Of a DNA stretch of 64,000 bases, positions 7,892 to 16,756 are shown in pieces. The stretch comes from Candidatus Cloacimonadota bacterium. Its GTDB lineage: Bacteria > Cloacimonadota > Cloacimonadia > Cloacimonadales > Cloacimonadaceae. The translations under genes and the position numbers were made by a program. The DNA is taken from the NCBI GenBank assembly GCA_012839325.1, contig DUNQ01000029.1:17397-81396 (forward strand), in the 5' to 3' direction. Numbering within the stretch: position 1 is the stretch's first letter; every line of letters begins with the position of its first letter. The notes below the pieces were generated by a model that was not told where the DNA came from, made no database searches, and saw only the letters and a list, made by a program, of their open reading frames with translations.

Positions 7892-9208
7892 ATGCGGTTA
7901 AAGACCTTTCCCGGAGGATCACACCCTCCAGACCAAAAGCATTTTTCGAGCTCTGAGCCAATAACAGAGCTACCCTTGGCAGAAAAAGTGGTCATACATC
8001 TTTCACAACACATCGGAGCCCCTTCCACTCCTTTTGTAAAGGTAGGGGATGAAGTAAAGAAAGGCGATCTCATTGCCGGAGCTGCCGGCTTTGTATCGCT
8101 GAATCAGCATGCTTCAATCAGCGGCAAAATAAGCAAGATAGGCAAGTTTTTGCATCCCACAGGCATCATGAGCGAAGCCATAGAGATCACCTCAGACGGC
8201 AAGAATGAGGCCATACAGCTCACCGATGATGAAGACTATCTCACCTTTGATCCCGTAATTCTCAGAGAGCGCATCGCCAAAGCCGGTATCTGCGGCATGG
8301 GCGGCGCCGGATTTCCCACCCATGTAAAGCTTTCACCTCCCAAAGAAAAGCCCATCGATACCGTGATTCTAAACGGTGTAGAATGCGAGCCTTATCTCAC
8401 CTCAGACCACAGGCTTATGCTGGAAAAGGGTGAAGAGATAATAGCCGGCCTGAAAGTGATAATGAGGACGGTGGGAGCCAGCAAAGGCATAGTGGGCATT
8501 GAAGAGAACAAGCCCGATGCAATTGACGTAATGCAAAAGCATTGCACCAAAGAGAAAGACCTCAGCGTTATAGCTTTTCGCCTGCAATACCCCCAAGGCG
8601 CCGAAAAGCAGCTTATCTACGCCGCAACGAGACGCAAAGTTCCCGCAGGCGGCTTGCCCATGGAAGTAGGCGTTGTAGTGCAAAACGTAGGCACAGCTTA
8701 TGCCATCTATGAGGCCGTGAGATACCAGAAACCTTTGATAGACAGAGTGATCAGCGTCACCGGCTCCATGGTCAAGAGCCCCAAAAACCTAAGAGCACCC
8801 ATAGGCACATCCTTCGCCGATCTCGTTGACTTTTGCGACGGACTAAAAGGCGAACTGGGCAAGGCCATCTCCGGCGGCCCCATGATGGGCTTCGCGATGC
8901 CCTCCCTGGAAGCATCCATGGGCAAAGGCAGCAGCGGACTGGTTCTTCTAAGCCCACAGGAAGCCCATAGCATAGAGGAACACACCTGCATCAGATGCGC
9001 GCGTTGCGTGGATGCTTGCCCCATGAATCTCATGCCACTCGGCATAGTAAACGCCGTTAAATATGACGATGCGAAGATGGCAATCCGCGCCGGACTGGGA
9101 GATTGCATCAAGTGCGGCAGCTGCGCTTTCGTATGCCCCGCCCACATCCGCCTCGTGCAATGGATAGACACCGGCAAGATCCGCTATGCAGCAGAACTGA
9201 GGAATTAG
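7892..9208 (+). CDS. rnfC: Rnf electron transport complex subunit RnfC
   Basis: The 438-residue RnfC opens with the conserved KTFPGGSHPPDQK and ends with two [4Fe-4S] motifs, CIRCARCVDACP (about residue 369) and CIKCGSCAFVCP (about 408). The middle CGMGGAGFPTHVKL segment is the NuoF-like FMN/NADH site. RnfC is the NADH-interacting cytoplasmic subunit of the ferredoxin:NAD+ oxidoreductase that pumps Na+ or H+. Its start (AGGAGAG, then ATG) opens the rnfCDGEAB operon after a 197-nt gap, where TTGCCAA/TTGGCA inverted halves at about 7807-7838 might be regulatory. Confidence 0.97.
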   Translation: MRLKTFPGGSHPPDQKHFSSSEPITELPLAEKVVIHLSQHIGAPSTPFVKVGDEVKKGDLIAGAAGFVSLNQHASISGKISKIGKFLHPTGIMSEAIEITSDGKNEAIQLTDDEDYLTFDPVILRERIAKAGICGMGGAGFPTHVKLSPPKEKPIDTVILNGVECEPYLTSDHRLMLEKGEEIIAGLKVIMRTVGASKGIVGIEENKPDAIDVMQKHCTKEKDLSVIAFRLQYPQGAEKQLIYAATRRKVPAGGLPMEVGVVVQNVGTAYAIYEAVRYQKPLIDRVISVTGSMVKSPKNLRAPIGTSFADLVDFCDGLKGELGKAISGGPMMGFAMPSLEASMGKGSSGLVLLSPQEAHSIEEHTCIRCARCVDACPMNLMPLGIVNAVKYDDAKMAIRAGLGDCIKCGSCAFVCPAHIRLVQWIDTGKIRYAAELRN

Positions 9209-9212
9209 TATT

Positions 9213-10316
9213 ATGGAAAATCAAAATAAACTTATAGTTTCATCTGCCCCGCATATTCATGAGGGCTCTACAGTTAAGAACGTAATGTGGAACGTAGTTT
9301 TGGCGCTTACGCCCGCACTTATCTTCTCCGTATATTTCTGGGGAATAAGGGCACTCATACTCTCTTTGACGGGAGCGATCACCGCCGTATTGGTAGAAGC
9401 GCTGATCCAAAAACTACGCAAAGTTCCTATCACGGTGCACGATGGCTCGGCTTTTCTCACGGGACTGCTTCTCGCCTTCAATATACACGTGGGCGCGCCG
9501 CTTTGGCTTCCCATCATCGGCGCCATAGTCGCGATCACCATTGGGAAGCAGGTCTTTGGCGGCCTTGGCAACAATCCCGTAAACCCCGCATTGGTAGGCC
9601 GTGCCTTCCTCTTGGCAAGCTGGCCGACCCGCATGACCGCCGGCTGGGTAGCAGTGAAAGGTTACACCATGAGCGGGATAAACAATTTCAACACGATTGC
9701 TACAAACTTTGAGGGAACATCCCAAAAAGCCTATGATCTCATCACTTCGGCAACTCCCCTGAAAGTAGCCCAAACCCTGCGCGATACCACTTTCGTGAGC
9801 GAGATCAACGCCGAGGCAGGCATAGACCTCGCCGGACGCATCTTCTCCGGCCTTACCGAGATGGAGACACTGAAGAACCTCTTTTGGGGAAACATCGGCG
9901 GCTGCATAGGCGAAGTCTCCGCTTTTGCCCTCCTTCTTGGCGCAGCTTACCTCTTATATAAGAACATCATAGAGTGGCGCATACCGCTATTTTATTTGGG
10001 CACGGTCTTCGTGCTCAGCTTCGCTTTTGGAAGCATTCCCGGCAGCGAGCCTTCCTTGATGTTGCCCTTCTTCCACATCTTTTCCGGCGGACTCTTACTC
10101 GGCGCATTCTTCATGGCGACAGACTATACAACCACCCCGGTGACGAAGAACGGAAGGATAATATTCGGCATCGGCTGCGGAGTTTTGACCATCATCATCC
10201 GCTTGGTAGGCGGCTATCCCGAAGGCGTGAGCTATAGCATCCTGCTCATGAACGTATTCACGCCGCTTATCGACATGATTACCATGCCAAAAGCTTTTGG
10301 GAAGGTGAAGAAATGA
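9213..10316 (+). CDS. rnfD: Rnf complex subunit RnfD
   Basis: This 367-residue integral membrane subunit begins in the usual RnfD fashion (SSAPHIHEGSTVKNVMWNV) and has many hydrophobic helices. It carries the flavinylation site TSATPLK near residue 178, where a Thr holds covalent FMN in this family. GNNPVNPALVGRAFLL near residue 118 is also characteristic. RnfD is part of the membrane ion-translocation core. It sits 4 nt downstream of rnfC and overlaps rnfG by 4 nt. Confidence 0.97.
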   Translation: MENQNKLIVSSAPHIHEGSTVKNVMWNVVLALTPALIFSVYFWGIRALILSLTGAITAVLVEALIQKLRKVPITVHDGSAFLTGLLLAFNIHVGAPLWLPIIGAIVAITIGKQVFGGLGNNPVNPALVGRAFLLASWPTRMTAGWVAVKGYTMSGINNFNTIATNFEGTSQKAYDLITSATPLKVAQTLRDTTFVSEINAEAGIDLAGRIFSGLTEMETLKNLFWGNIGGCIGEVSAFALLLGAAYLLYKNIIEWRIPLFYLGTVFVLSFAFGSIPGSEPSLMLPFFHIFSGGLLLGAFFMATDYTTTPVTKNGRIIFGIGCGVLTIIIRLVGGYPEGVSYSILLMNVFTPLIDMITMPKAFGKVKK

Positions 10317-10858
10317 AATACTATCTCAAGCTTGGACTCATCTTATTTATTTTCAGCGTAGTAGCCAGCGGCATACTTGCCTTTGTGAATAGCCTAACCA
10401 CTCCCATCATCGCCGCAAAGAAGGCGCAAGACGAGATAGATGCTCGTGAGAAGCTCATCCCCGGCGCAGTTTTTGAAGAGCATGAAACCGTTGACGGAGA
10501 GAGCTATTTTATCGCGCTTGATGAAGATAGCGAGCCCCTCGGTTTCGTGTTTATCGCATCTGAGAACGGCTATTCCAGCAAGATCTTGACCATGGTGGGA
10601 ATCGACGCAGATTTCAACATCATCGGCATAGAAATTTTGGATCAAGGCGAGACTCCCGGCCTGGGCGCAAATTGCGAGAACGAGAGCTTCACCGCTCAGT
10701 TTGCAGAAAAGCAGGCGCTGAATCTCAAAGTGAATCAAGACGATGGAGAGATCACTTCGCTCGCGGGTGCAACCATCACCTCGCGCACCATTGCAAACTC
10801 CATCCGAGAGCGCGCAAACAGCCTGAAATCGGCGCTTGAAACAGGAGGCGAACAATGA
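10313..10858 (+). CDS. rnfG: Rnf complex subunit RnfG
   Basis: The 181-residue RnfG has one N-terminal membrane helix and an extracytoplasmic FMN-binding domain. The covalent FMN attachment motif appears as SLAGATITSRT near residue 146, with the Thr of GAT the expected flavinylated residue. ETPGLGANCENESF near residue 117 is the conserved substrate-loop region. It overlaps both rnfD and rnfE by 4 nt, so the subunits are translationally coupled. Confidence 0.96.
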   Translation: MKYYLKLGLILFIFSVVASGILAFVNSLTTPIIAAKKAQDEIDAREKLIPGAVFEEHETVDGESYFIALDEDSEPLGFVFIASENGYSSKILTMVGIDADFNIIGIEILDQGETPGLGANCENESFTAQFAEKQALNLKVNQDDGEITSLAGATITSRTIANSIRERANSLKSALETGGEQ

Positions 10859-11445
10859 GCTTTTTAAAGGAATTAACCAAAGGGATCATCAAAGAAAATC
10901 CCATATTCGTCATAGTTTTGGGCATGTGTCCCACGCTGGCGGTCACCACCTCCGTGGTAAACGCTTTGGGCATGGGACTCGCAGCCACCTTCGTGCTGAT
11001 CTGCTCAAACATCATGATTTCACTGATCAAAGACATCACGCCCGCAAGCATACGCATCCCAGTCTATATCGTTGTGATAGCAGCATTTGTCTCCATCGTA
11101 GATATGATAATGGAGGCCTATTTGCCCGGCTTGCACAAGAGCTTAGGGCTTTTCATTCCGCTGATCGTGGTGAACTGCATCATCCTGGGCAGGGCAGAGG
11201 CCTTTGCCGGCAAAAACACGGTGCTGATGAGCATTGCCGACGCTATCGGGATGGGCTTGGGCTTCACGCTTTCGCTGACCATCGTGGGTACGATTCGCGA
11301 GATTTTGGGCGCAGGAACATGGCTAAATATCAGAGTGACGCCCGCGGGCTACGATCCCATGCTGATCGCCATCCTCGCTCCCGGCGCATTTATCACCCTC
11401 GGCTTTTTGATGGCCGTCATGAACATGATCAAGGAGAGGAAATAA
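10855..11445 (+). CDS. rnfE: Rnf complex subunit RnfE
   Basis: The 196-residue, six-helix membrane protein belongs to the RnfA/RnfE pair. Its N terminus (KELTKGIIKENPIFVIVLGMCPTL, here split for length: KELTKGIIKENP then IFVIVLGMCPTL) matches RnfE rather than RnfA, and the Cys in GMCPTL is a conserved ligand of the membrane [2Fe-2S] cluster shared by RnfA and RnfE. It overlaps rnfG by 4 nt and abuts rnfA directly. Confidence 0.96.
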   Translation: MSFLKELTKGIIKENPIFVIVLGMCPTLAVTTSVVNALGMGLAATFVLICSNIMISLIKDITPASIRIPVYIVVIAAFVSIVDMIMEAYLPGLHKSLGLFIPLIVVNCIILGRAEAFAGKNTVLMSIADAIGMGLGFTLSLTIVGTIREILGAGTWLNIRVTPAGYDPMLIAILAPGAFITLGFLMAVMNMIKERK

Positions 11446-12054
11446 ATGGGTTACTTAGGTGAAATCTTCGTGATGGCGATGACAGCCATCTTTATCCAAA
11501 ACTTCGTTCTTTCTCGCTTCCTTGGCCTTTGTCCTTATCTGGGCGTATCCAAAAAGCTGGATTCTGCGCTGGGCATGGGCTTGGCGGTGATCTTTGTGAT
11601 GACCCTTGCCAGCTCTTTCACTTTCCTTATAAACCGATACCTGCTAATGCCTTACAATATGGAATATCTGCAGACAATCGCTTTCATCCTCACCATTGCC
11701 GCCCTCGTGCAATTTGTGGAAATGGTGATCCAGAAGTACGCGCCCGCCCTGTATAGCGCGCTGGGCGTATATCTTCCGTTGATCACCACAAACTGTGCTG
11801 TCTTGGGCGTTGCAATCCTGAACACATCCATGTTTCGCAGCGATGGCATCACGCCCTACAACTTCCTTGATAGCACCCTAAACGGCTTTTTTAGCGGAGT
11901 TGGCTTCACGGTTGTGCTGCTTGCAATGGCCGGAATTCGCATGCGCATAGAAAAAGCTGAAATCCCCAAAAGCATGCAGGGAATGCCGATCGCGCTCATA
12001 CTCGCCGGCATAATGGCTCTGGCTTTTTACGGCTTCATCGGCTTCAAGATCTAA
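11446..12054 (+). CDS. rnfA: Rnf complex subunit RnfA
   Basis: This 202-residue membrane protein is the RnfA partner of RnfE. The N-terminal FIQNFVLSRFLGLCPYLGVS contains the conserved Cys of the LCPYLGVS signature, and TTNCAVLGVA later supplies the second Cys. With RnfE it forms the pseudo-symmetric core carrying the intramembrane iron-sulfur cluster. It starts immediately after the rnfE stop. GGAGA at its 3' end serves as the ribosome-binding site for rnfB. Confidence 0.97.
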   Translation: MGYLGEIFVMAMTAIFIQNFVLSRFLGLCPYLGVSKKLDSALGMGLAVIFVMTLASSFTFLINRYLLMPYNMEYLQTIAFILTIAALVQFVEMVIQKYAPALYSALGVYLPLITTNCAVLGVAILNTSMFRSDGITPYNFLDSTLNGFFSGVGFTVVLLAMAGIRMRIEKAEIPKSMQGMPIALILAGIMALAFYGFIGFKI

Positions 12055-12064
12055 AGGAGAAAAG

Positions 12065-13087
12065 ATGCTATTTACTATTCTGCAAACTGCCTCACTTTTC
12101 GCCACGATAGGAATCCCCGTGATTGTAATCGGCTCTTTGGGGCTGATCTTCGGGCTCATCCTCGCCGTGGCTTCAAAGGTTTTTGAAGTAAAGATCGACC
12201 CACGAGTTGCCGAGATCATCGAGATTTTACCCGGTGCAAACTGTGGCGCCTGCGGTCTCGCCGGATGTGCCGGATATGCCGATCGCATCGTAAAAGAAGG
12301 CGAGGCAATCAATAAATGTGCTCCCGGCGGAGCGGCGACGGTTGCCATCATCGCCAAGATCATGGGCATGGAAGCCAAGGCCATGGAGCAAAGAGTGGCT
12401 GTGATCCATTGCTCAAGCGGCGGCAAGAACAATACCAAATGGAAATATTCTTACGAAGGAGTGGATTCCTGCAAAGCGGCTGTGAATATCGCCGGCGGAC
12501 CAAACTCCTGCGCATGGGGCTGCATGGGGCTGAACGACTGTCTCAAGGCTTGTCCCTTCGACGCTATCTCTTTGGATCCCAATGGCATGAGAGTGATTGA
12601 TTATGACAAATGCACCGCCTGCGGAATGTGCGTCGAAGCCTGTCCGCGCAATCTCATCCACCTCATCCCGATCAACCGCAACGTATATATCAAATGTTCT
12701 TCAAATGATAGAGGCGCCGATGCACGCAAAGTGTGTGGAAGTGCAAAGCCTTGCATAGCTTGCGGACTCTGCGCCAAAGAATGTCCTGAGCAGTGCATCA
12801 CCATTGAAAACAATATTGCACGCATAGATTATAGCCTTTGCACGAACTGTGGACTTTGTGCCACGGTGTGCCCTTCTAAGACCATTCAAGACCTTCTCGC
12901 CGGCATGCGCAAGAAGGCCGATATAAACCCCGAGGCTTGCATAGGTTGCACGCTTTGCACCAAGGTTTGCCCCACAGACGCCATACAGGGCGAGCTCAAA
13001 GAAGTTCATGTGGTGGACAAGGCAAAGTGTATAGGCTGCGCAAGATGCGTAGAGAAGTGCCCTAAGAACGCCATTGAAATGATTTGA
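12065..13087 (+). CDS. rnfB: Rnf complex subunit RnfB, extended multi-ferredoxin form
   Basis: RnfB accepts electrons from ferredoxin. The 340-residue protein has an N-terminal membrane helix (about residues 8-36), the Fes-type cluster CGACGLAGCAGYA near residue 60, and six ferredoxin-type cysteine clusters downstream: CAWGCMGLNDCLKACP, CTACGMCVEACP, CIACGLCAKECP, CTNCGLCATVCP, CIGCTLCTKVCP and CIGCARCVEKCP. The short proteobacterial form has far fewer, so this resembles the extended RnfB of anaerobes. It is the last gene of the operon and is followed by a terminator. Confidence 0.96.
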   Translation: MLFTILQTASLFATIGIPVIVIGSLGLIFGLILAVASKVFEVKIDPRVAEIIEILPGANCGACGLAGCAGYADRIVKEGEAINKCAPGGAATVAIIAKIMGMEAKAMEQRVAVIHCSSGGKNNTKWKYSYEGVDSCKAAVNIAGGPNSCAWGCMGLNDCLKACPFDAISLDPNGMRVIDYDKCTACGMCVEACPRNLIHLIPINRNVYIKCSSNDRGADARKVCGSAKPCIACGLCAKECPEQCITIENNIARIDYSLCTNCGLCATVCPSKTIQDLLAGMRKKADINPEACIGCTLCTKVCPTDAIQGELKEVHVVDKAKCIGCARCVEKCPKNAIEMI

Positions 13088-13104
13088 CAATCCAACCACA
13101 AAAA

Positions 13105-13149
13105 GCCGGAATCCTTTAAGCTCCTATCATATTGGGTTCCGGCGTTTTT
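13105..13149 (+). terminator. Rho-independent terminator after rnfB
   Basis: GCCGGAA at 13105-13111 pairs with TTCCGGC at 13137-13143, followed by GTTTTTT. It lies 17 nt beyond the rnfB stop, between convergent genes. The upstream AAAA run lets it act weakly on the opposite strand as well. Confidence 0.8.
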
Positions 13150-13160
13150 TATTGTCTATT

Positions 13161-14585
13161 TTATATCAAATTGTATGTATGAGTGTAGTTTAGCCGGCTG
13201 AGAACCTCATCCGTGCAACCGCGGCTGAGCGCGAGATAGCCCCTTGCGGCGATCTCTTTGAAATCCGGCGTGAGATAGCCCAGTTTCACCACAATTACGT
13301 CCGTATTCATATAATCAATTTCAAGGGCTTTAAACATCTCAACTCCCGTAAAGCCTATATGTTTAGAGGTGATGATGAGATCAAAGTTTTCGGTTTCAAA
13401 AAGCATTAGTTCTGAGGCGAAAATCCCGAAGTTTTCCACATGACGCACTGCTTTGCCTTTCAGAGTGCAGGGTTCAGAATACTCTGTATCATAGACCCCG
13501 CCTATGGAAAGCTCGATTTCTTGGTGCATATTTTCTTTTAGTTTCTCCAGCGCAATAGGATCATAAATACCTGCAACTAATATCTTTTTACCTTTGCAAT
13601 TGTCTATCAGATCGGTGGAAAGCAGAGTGATAATGGTGGTATTATCTCCGGTAGAGCCCGCGGTGGGGTTATCCCCGGAATCAGATACAAATACGGGCTT
13701 TACAGTTTCGTTAAGCGCAAGTTCCAGGGCCTTTTCTGCTTCATAAGCAGGCGAGGAAAAGCCGAACTCATCTTTGCGGGCTTCAAATTCTCGTGCGATC
13801 TGATGAGCATAGTCGTCTGCTTTGGCCTGATTGTTATTTGTCACCACTAAAGCCGTGACGCCGTTCTCCTCGGTATCAGCCCAAGGAAAGCCCAGTAGCA
13901 GCGAAGCCGCGAGCACATCATCACCCTCTTCCATCTCTTTGAGCCTCGCGATTATTTCGCGCATGGGAGAGAAGTCTGTCTCGCTTTTTTCGCCGGCGAT
14001 GAGGTAGGGGAGCTTTTCATAGCCAACAGTGAGCTTTGCGCCTTTACGCAGCAATTCATCCGCCATCTTCGCCGCGTGATAACCGGTTTCCCAAGCGTCT
14101 ATATGCGGCGCAGTCTTAAAGCCAACCATACCTGCCGTGTGCGAAAGCATGCTCTGGGTGATCGTGGCGTGCATATCAAGTCCAAGGACAATCGGCACGT
14201 TCGGATAGCGCGCTTTAATGTCCTTTAGCAGATCGCTTTCTGCCGAGCCAATTCCTTCTATGCGCATAGAGCCATGTAGCGGCAAAACAAAGATATCCGG
14301 CGTTTCATCTTGTTCGAGCAACTCAAAGAATCTATCTTTAAGGCTTTGATAAAGATTGCGGTCTATCTCGCCATTTGGAACTGCTCGGGCAAAGAACAGC
14401 GGCAAGACTTTATAATAATCCTTACGCTCTTCAAAGAAATCAACCATGCCTTTGGCAAGGAGATAGCTATTCTTCTTGTCTTCATATTCGTCGCCTTCAA
14501 AGATGTTGAAATCTTCCAGCCCAGTGATGATGGGATTGAAGGTATTCGATTCGTGAAAGAATCCGCCTATCGCTACTGTTTTCAT
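13161..14585 (-). CDS. M81 family metallopeptidase (MlrC-like)
   Basis: The 474-residue protein matches the microcystin LR degradation protein MlrC family. The start AIGGFFHESNTFNP is the family signature, and LPLHGSMRIEG, LGLDMHATI and SDSGDNPTAGSTGDNT follow in the expected order, the last being the conserved C-terminal-domain motif. MlrC is a zinc hydrolase of linear microcystin, but most homologues in anaerobes have unknown substrates, probably peptide or amide compounds. The start codon overlaps the end of cutC by 4 nt. Confidence 0.88.
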   Translation of the reverse strand: MKTVAIGGFFHESNTFNPIITGLEDFNIFEGDEYEDKKNSYLLAKGMVDFFEERKDYYKVLPLFFARAVPNGEIDRNLYQSLKDRFFELLEQDETPDIFVLPLHGSMRIEGIGSAESDLLKDIKARYPNVPIVLGLDMHATITQSMLSHTAGMVGFKTAPHIDAWETGYHAAKMADELLRKGAKLTVGYEKLPYLIAGEKSETDFSPMREIIARLKEMEEGDDVLAASLLLGFPWADTEENGVTALVVTNNNQAKADDYAHQIAREFEARKDEFGFSSPAYEAEKALELALNETVKPVFVSDSGDNPTAGSTGDNTTIITLLSTDLIDNCKGKKILVAGIYDPIALEKLKENMHQEIELSIGGVYDTEYSEPCTLKGKAVRHVENFGIFASELMLFETENFDLIITSKHIGFTGVEMFKALEIDYMNTDVIVVKLGYLTPDFKEIAARGYLALSRGCTDEVLSRLNYTHTYNLI

Positions 14586-15313
14586 GAAAATAGCTCTCTT
14601 ATTTTCTTGATTTCTTCAATGTCGGTTTTGCGCACAAGATAGTCGCCCTCTCCGCTTTCCGAAAGGCTTAGCGCAAGGTTCTTATGTTTCATCATGCCGG
14701 GTATCTTTTTTGAGGCGGAGAAGTGAAGCTCTTGCACTCCTGCGGTGGAGGCAATGATTCTCGCATTGTGCCTGTTTATGCCTGAGCCGGGCATGATGAC
14801 TACTCTACTATCAGCTAAAGCATTTAATTCTACTATCTTAGGCAGCCCTTGAATGGCCTTTTGTTTGCCGCCGGAGGTGAGGATTCGTGCAATGCCGCAC
14901 TCAATTATATCCTCCAAAGCGGAGCTCATATCCTTCACATAATCGAAGGCGCGATGGAAGGTGACGCTCATGGGCAAAGCTTCATCCACCAATATCTTAA
15001 CGCGCTCTATGTCCACTTCGCCTTGGGGCGTAAGTATTCCCAGAACCACACCTTCCGCGCCCATCTCTTTGGCAAAACGGATTTCACTGAGCATGGTGTC
15101 AAATTCGTAATCGTCATAGCAGAAATCCCCGCTACGAGGGCGGATGAGCACATGGACGGCGATGGGAAGCTGACTTTTGACCTGTCTTAATAGTCCGGCA
15201 GAAGGACTGAGCCCACCGAGATCCAGCGCGCTGCAAAGCTCTATCCTATCTGCACCGGCCTCATGCGTAAGCTTCGCAGACTCAAAGCTTTCCACACATA
15301 TTTCTAAGATCAT
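14582..15313 (-). CDS. cutC: CutC family protein
   Basis: The 243-residue TIM-barrel protein is a clear CutC homologue: EICVESFESAKLTHEAGADR at the N terminus, RIELCSALDLGGLSPS, then HVLIRPRSGDF and VTFHRAFDYV. CutC was linked to copper homeostasis, although that function is disputed. It is first in a two-gene unit and is coupled to the MlrC-like gene by a 4-nt overlap. GGAGGAT precedes the start. Confidence 0.9.
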   Translation of the reverse strand: MILEICVESFESAKLTHEAGADRIELCSALDLGGLSPSAGLLRQVKSQLPIAVHVLIRPRSGDFCYDDYEFDTMLSEIRFAKEMGAEGVVLGILTPQGEVDIERVKILVDEALPMSVTFHRAFDYVKDMSSALEDIIECGIARILTSGGKQKAIQGLPKIVELNALADSRVVIMPGSGINRHNARIIASTAGVQELHFSASKKIPGMMKHKNLALSLSESGEGDYLVRKTDIEEIKKIRELFS

Positions 15314-15584
15314 GATATCCTCCGGATATTCTTATATACAACTAAATTATACATATTAAATTACATGATTTCGGCAAGGCTCAGAGCTCGCGGCTTTTTG
15401 TCAACTCATCATTTGCAATTTAGCTAAATAAAAACAGCAACAATTAAGATAATCGGCTTGAGAAGTTCTTATTGTTTGTGAACAATAAGACAATGTGGTA
15501 GAAGGTTATGCTTAGTTCCAAACATAGTATAAAAAATGCGACCACAAAATCTGGGATTCTATCTCAATGTTTGTTAATGTTGAT

Positions 15585-16637
15585 TTAAGCCTGTCGCATT
15601 GATACGGATTGCATGGGCTCACTTAGTATCATTTCTGAATCTTGTACGTTGGTACGTTTTTGCAAGGCATGTTTGATCGAACAGGCAAGCACTCTGGCTA
15701 ACTCAACCGGTACAGCATTACCAACCATTTTATACCCATCAGCAATCTTATTATACATAAATATAAAATTGTCTGGGAAAGTTTGAATTCTTGCACATTC
15801 TCGCACAGAAAGCCTTCTGTATTTATGCTCATGACCGGGTTTGAAAATCCTGACATTTTGTTCTATAAATTTCATTTTTGGTGCACTTGGATGAATGGGG
15901 GCGTGTCGACCACCGGCTTGTATCGTGAAAGATACTTCATCCCAAGCTCTTACTCTATTGCGAGACATGTAGATCGAAGAAAAGCCTCCAGTCATATATT
16001 CGTGATTAGGAATAGCTAAGGATGCGGGATTATTAGCCTTATTAGATTCGAGTGCAGGCAGGGGTTCAGGCATATCACCTATTGATTCTCTCAATGGTTT
16101 TATTCTCAAACTGGGCGAGGGGTAAAGATAATTGATATTCAAGTCCTTCCGAAATCCGATAATAATGACTCGTTTTCTATCCTGTGGCACACTATAGTTG
16201 CTCGCATTTAGTAGCGACCACCAAACATTATAGCCTATGGAATTAAAGCTATGTATTATCGCATTAAAAGCCGTTTTGTGCCTCGGCAGCAAGATGCCTG
16301 AAACATTTTCAGCAAGGAAGAATTTTGGCTTTTTATCTTTCAACACTCTTACATATTCATAGAATAGCTTACCTCTTTCATCATTGATACCACGTCCAGC
16401 ACCAGCCTCGCTCCAGCTTTGGCAAGGAGGTCCACCGATGATTCCATCAGCATCTGGAATGCTTGCAGAATCAACGTTTACTATGCTATTAGTTACTAAG
16501 GTTGTATCTGGAAAATTAAACTGGAACGTGTCCCAAATGGATTGATCAAACTCATTTGCCCAAATTGTCTTAAACCCTGCCTGTTCAAATCCAAGATCAA
16601 GTCCGCCAGCACCTGTGAAAAGCGATACTATTTTCAA
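15585..16637 (-). CDS. DNA (cytosine-5) methyltransferase, M.HaeIII-like (predicted GGCC)
   Basis: The 350-residue enzyme has all C5-methyltransferase motifs: SLFTGAGGLDLGFEQAG (motif I), GIIGGPPCQSWSE with catalytic Cys (IV), FLAENVSGI (VI), QDRKRVIIIGFR (VIII) and DGYKMVGNAVPV (X). The segment ESIGD to MSRNRVRAWDEVSFTIQAGGR closely follows the M.HaeIII target-recognition region as I remember it, pointing to GGCC. The start is TTG at 16637, behind a perfect AGGAGG. The gene is AT-rich relative to its surroundings and has its own promoter downstream of the endonuclease gene. Confidence 0.92.
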   Translation of the reverse strand: MKIVSLFTGAGGLDLGFEQAGFKTIWANEFDQSIWDTFQFNFPDTTLVTNSIVNVDSASIPDADGIIGGPPCQSWSEAGAGRGINDERGKLFYEYVRVLKDKKPKFFLAENVSGILLPRHKTAFNAIIHSFNSIGYNVWWSLLNASNYSVPQDRKRVIIIGFRKDLNINYLYPSPSLRIKPLRESIGDMPEPLPALESNKANNPASLAIPNHEYMTGGFSSIYMSRNRVRAWDEVSFTIQAGGRHAPIHPSAPKMKFIEQNVRIFKPGHEHKYRRLSVRECARIQTFPDNFIFMYNKIADGYKMVGNAVPVELARVLACSIKHALQKRTNVQDSEMILSEPMQSVSMRQA

Positions 16638-16704
16638 GTCAACCTCCTATGCTATAACTATATGTCAAGCTACTGTCTGCAATAATGCTTTTAACTTTGC
16701 GACA

Positions 16705-16732
16705 ATACTAAAAAAGTGCATATATATGTCAA
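16705..16732 (-). promoter_or_regulatory. Promoter for the methyltransferase gene
   Basis: On the minus strand TTGACA (16727-16732) and TAGTAT (16705-16710) are separated by 16 nt, in the 119-nt gap between endonuclease and methyltransferase genes. A separate promoter would let methylation be set independently of the endonuclease. The same 16-nt geometry occurs before umuC and the beta-barrel gene. Confidence 0.55.
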
Positions 16733-16756
16733 GTATTCATGGTGTTATTTGATGTG

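Noticed and set aside
10836..11462. Second open frame of 208 codons overlapping rnfE
   Set aside because: It is rich in His/Arg and runs in another frame over rnfE, which has clear Rnf family motifs.
13131..13142. ATTGGGTTCCGG in the rnfB terminator as a fragment of the 95-bp repeat
   Set aside because: It matches 12 bases of the repeat's end but is fully explained by the terminator stem, and no further similarity extends on either side.
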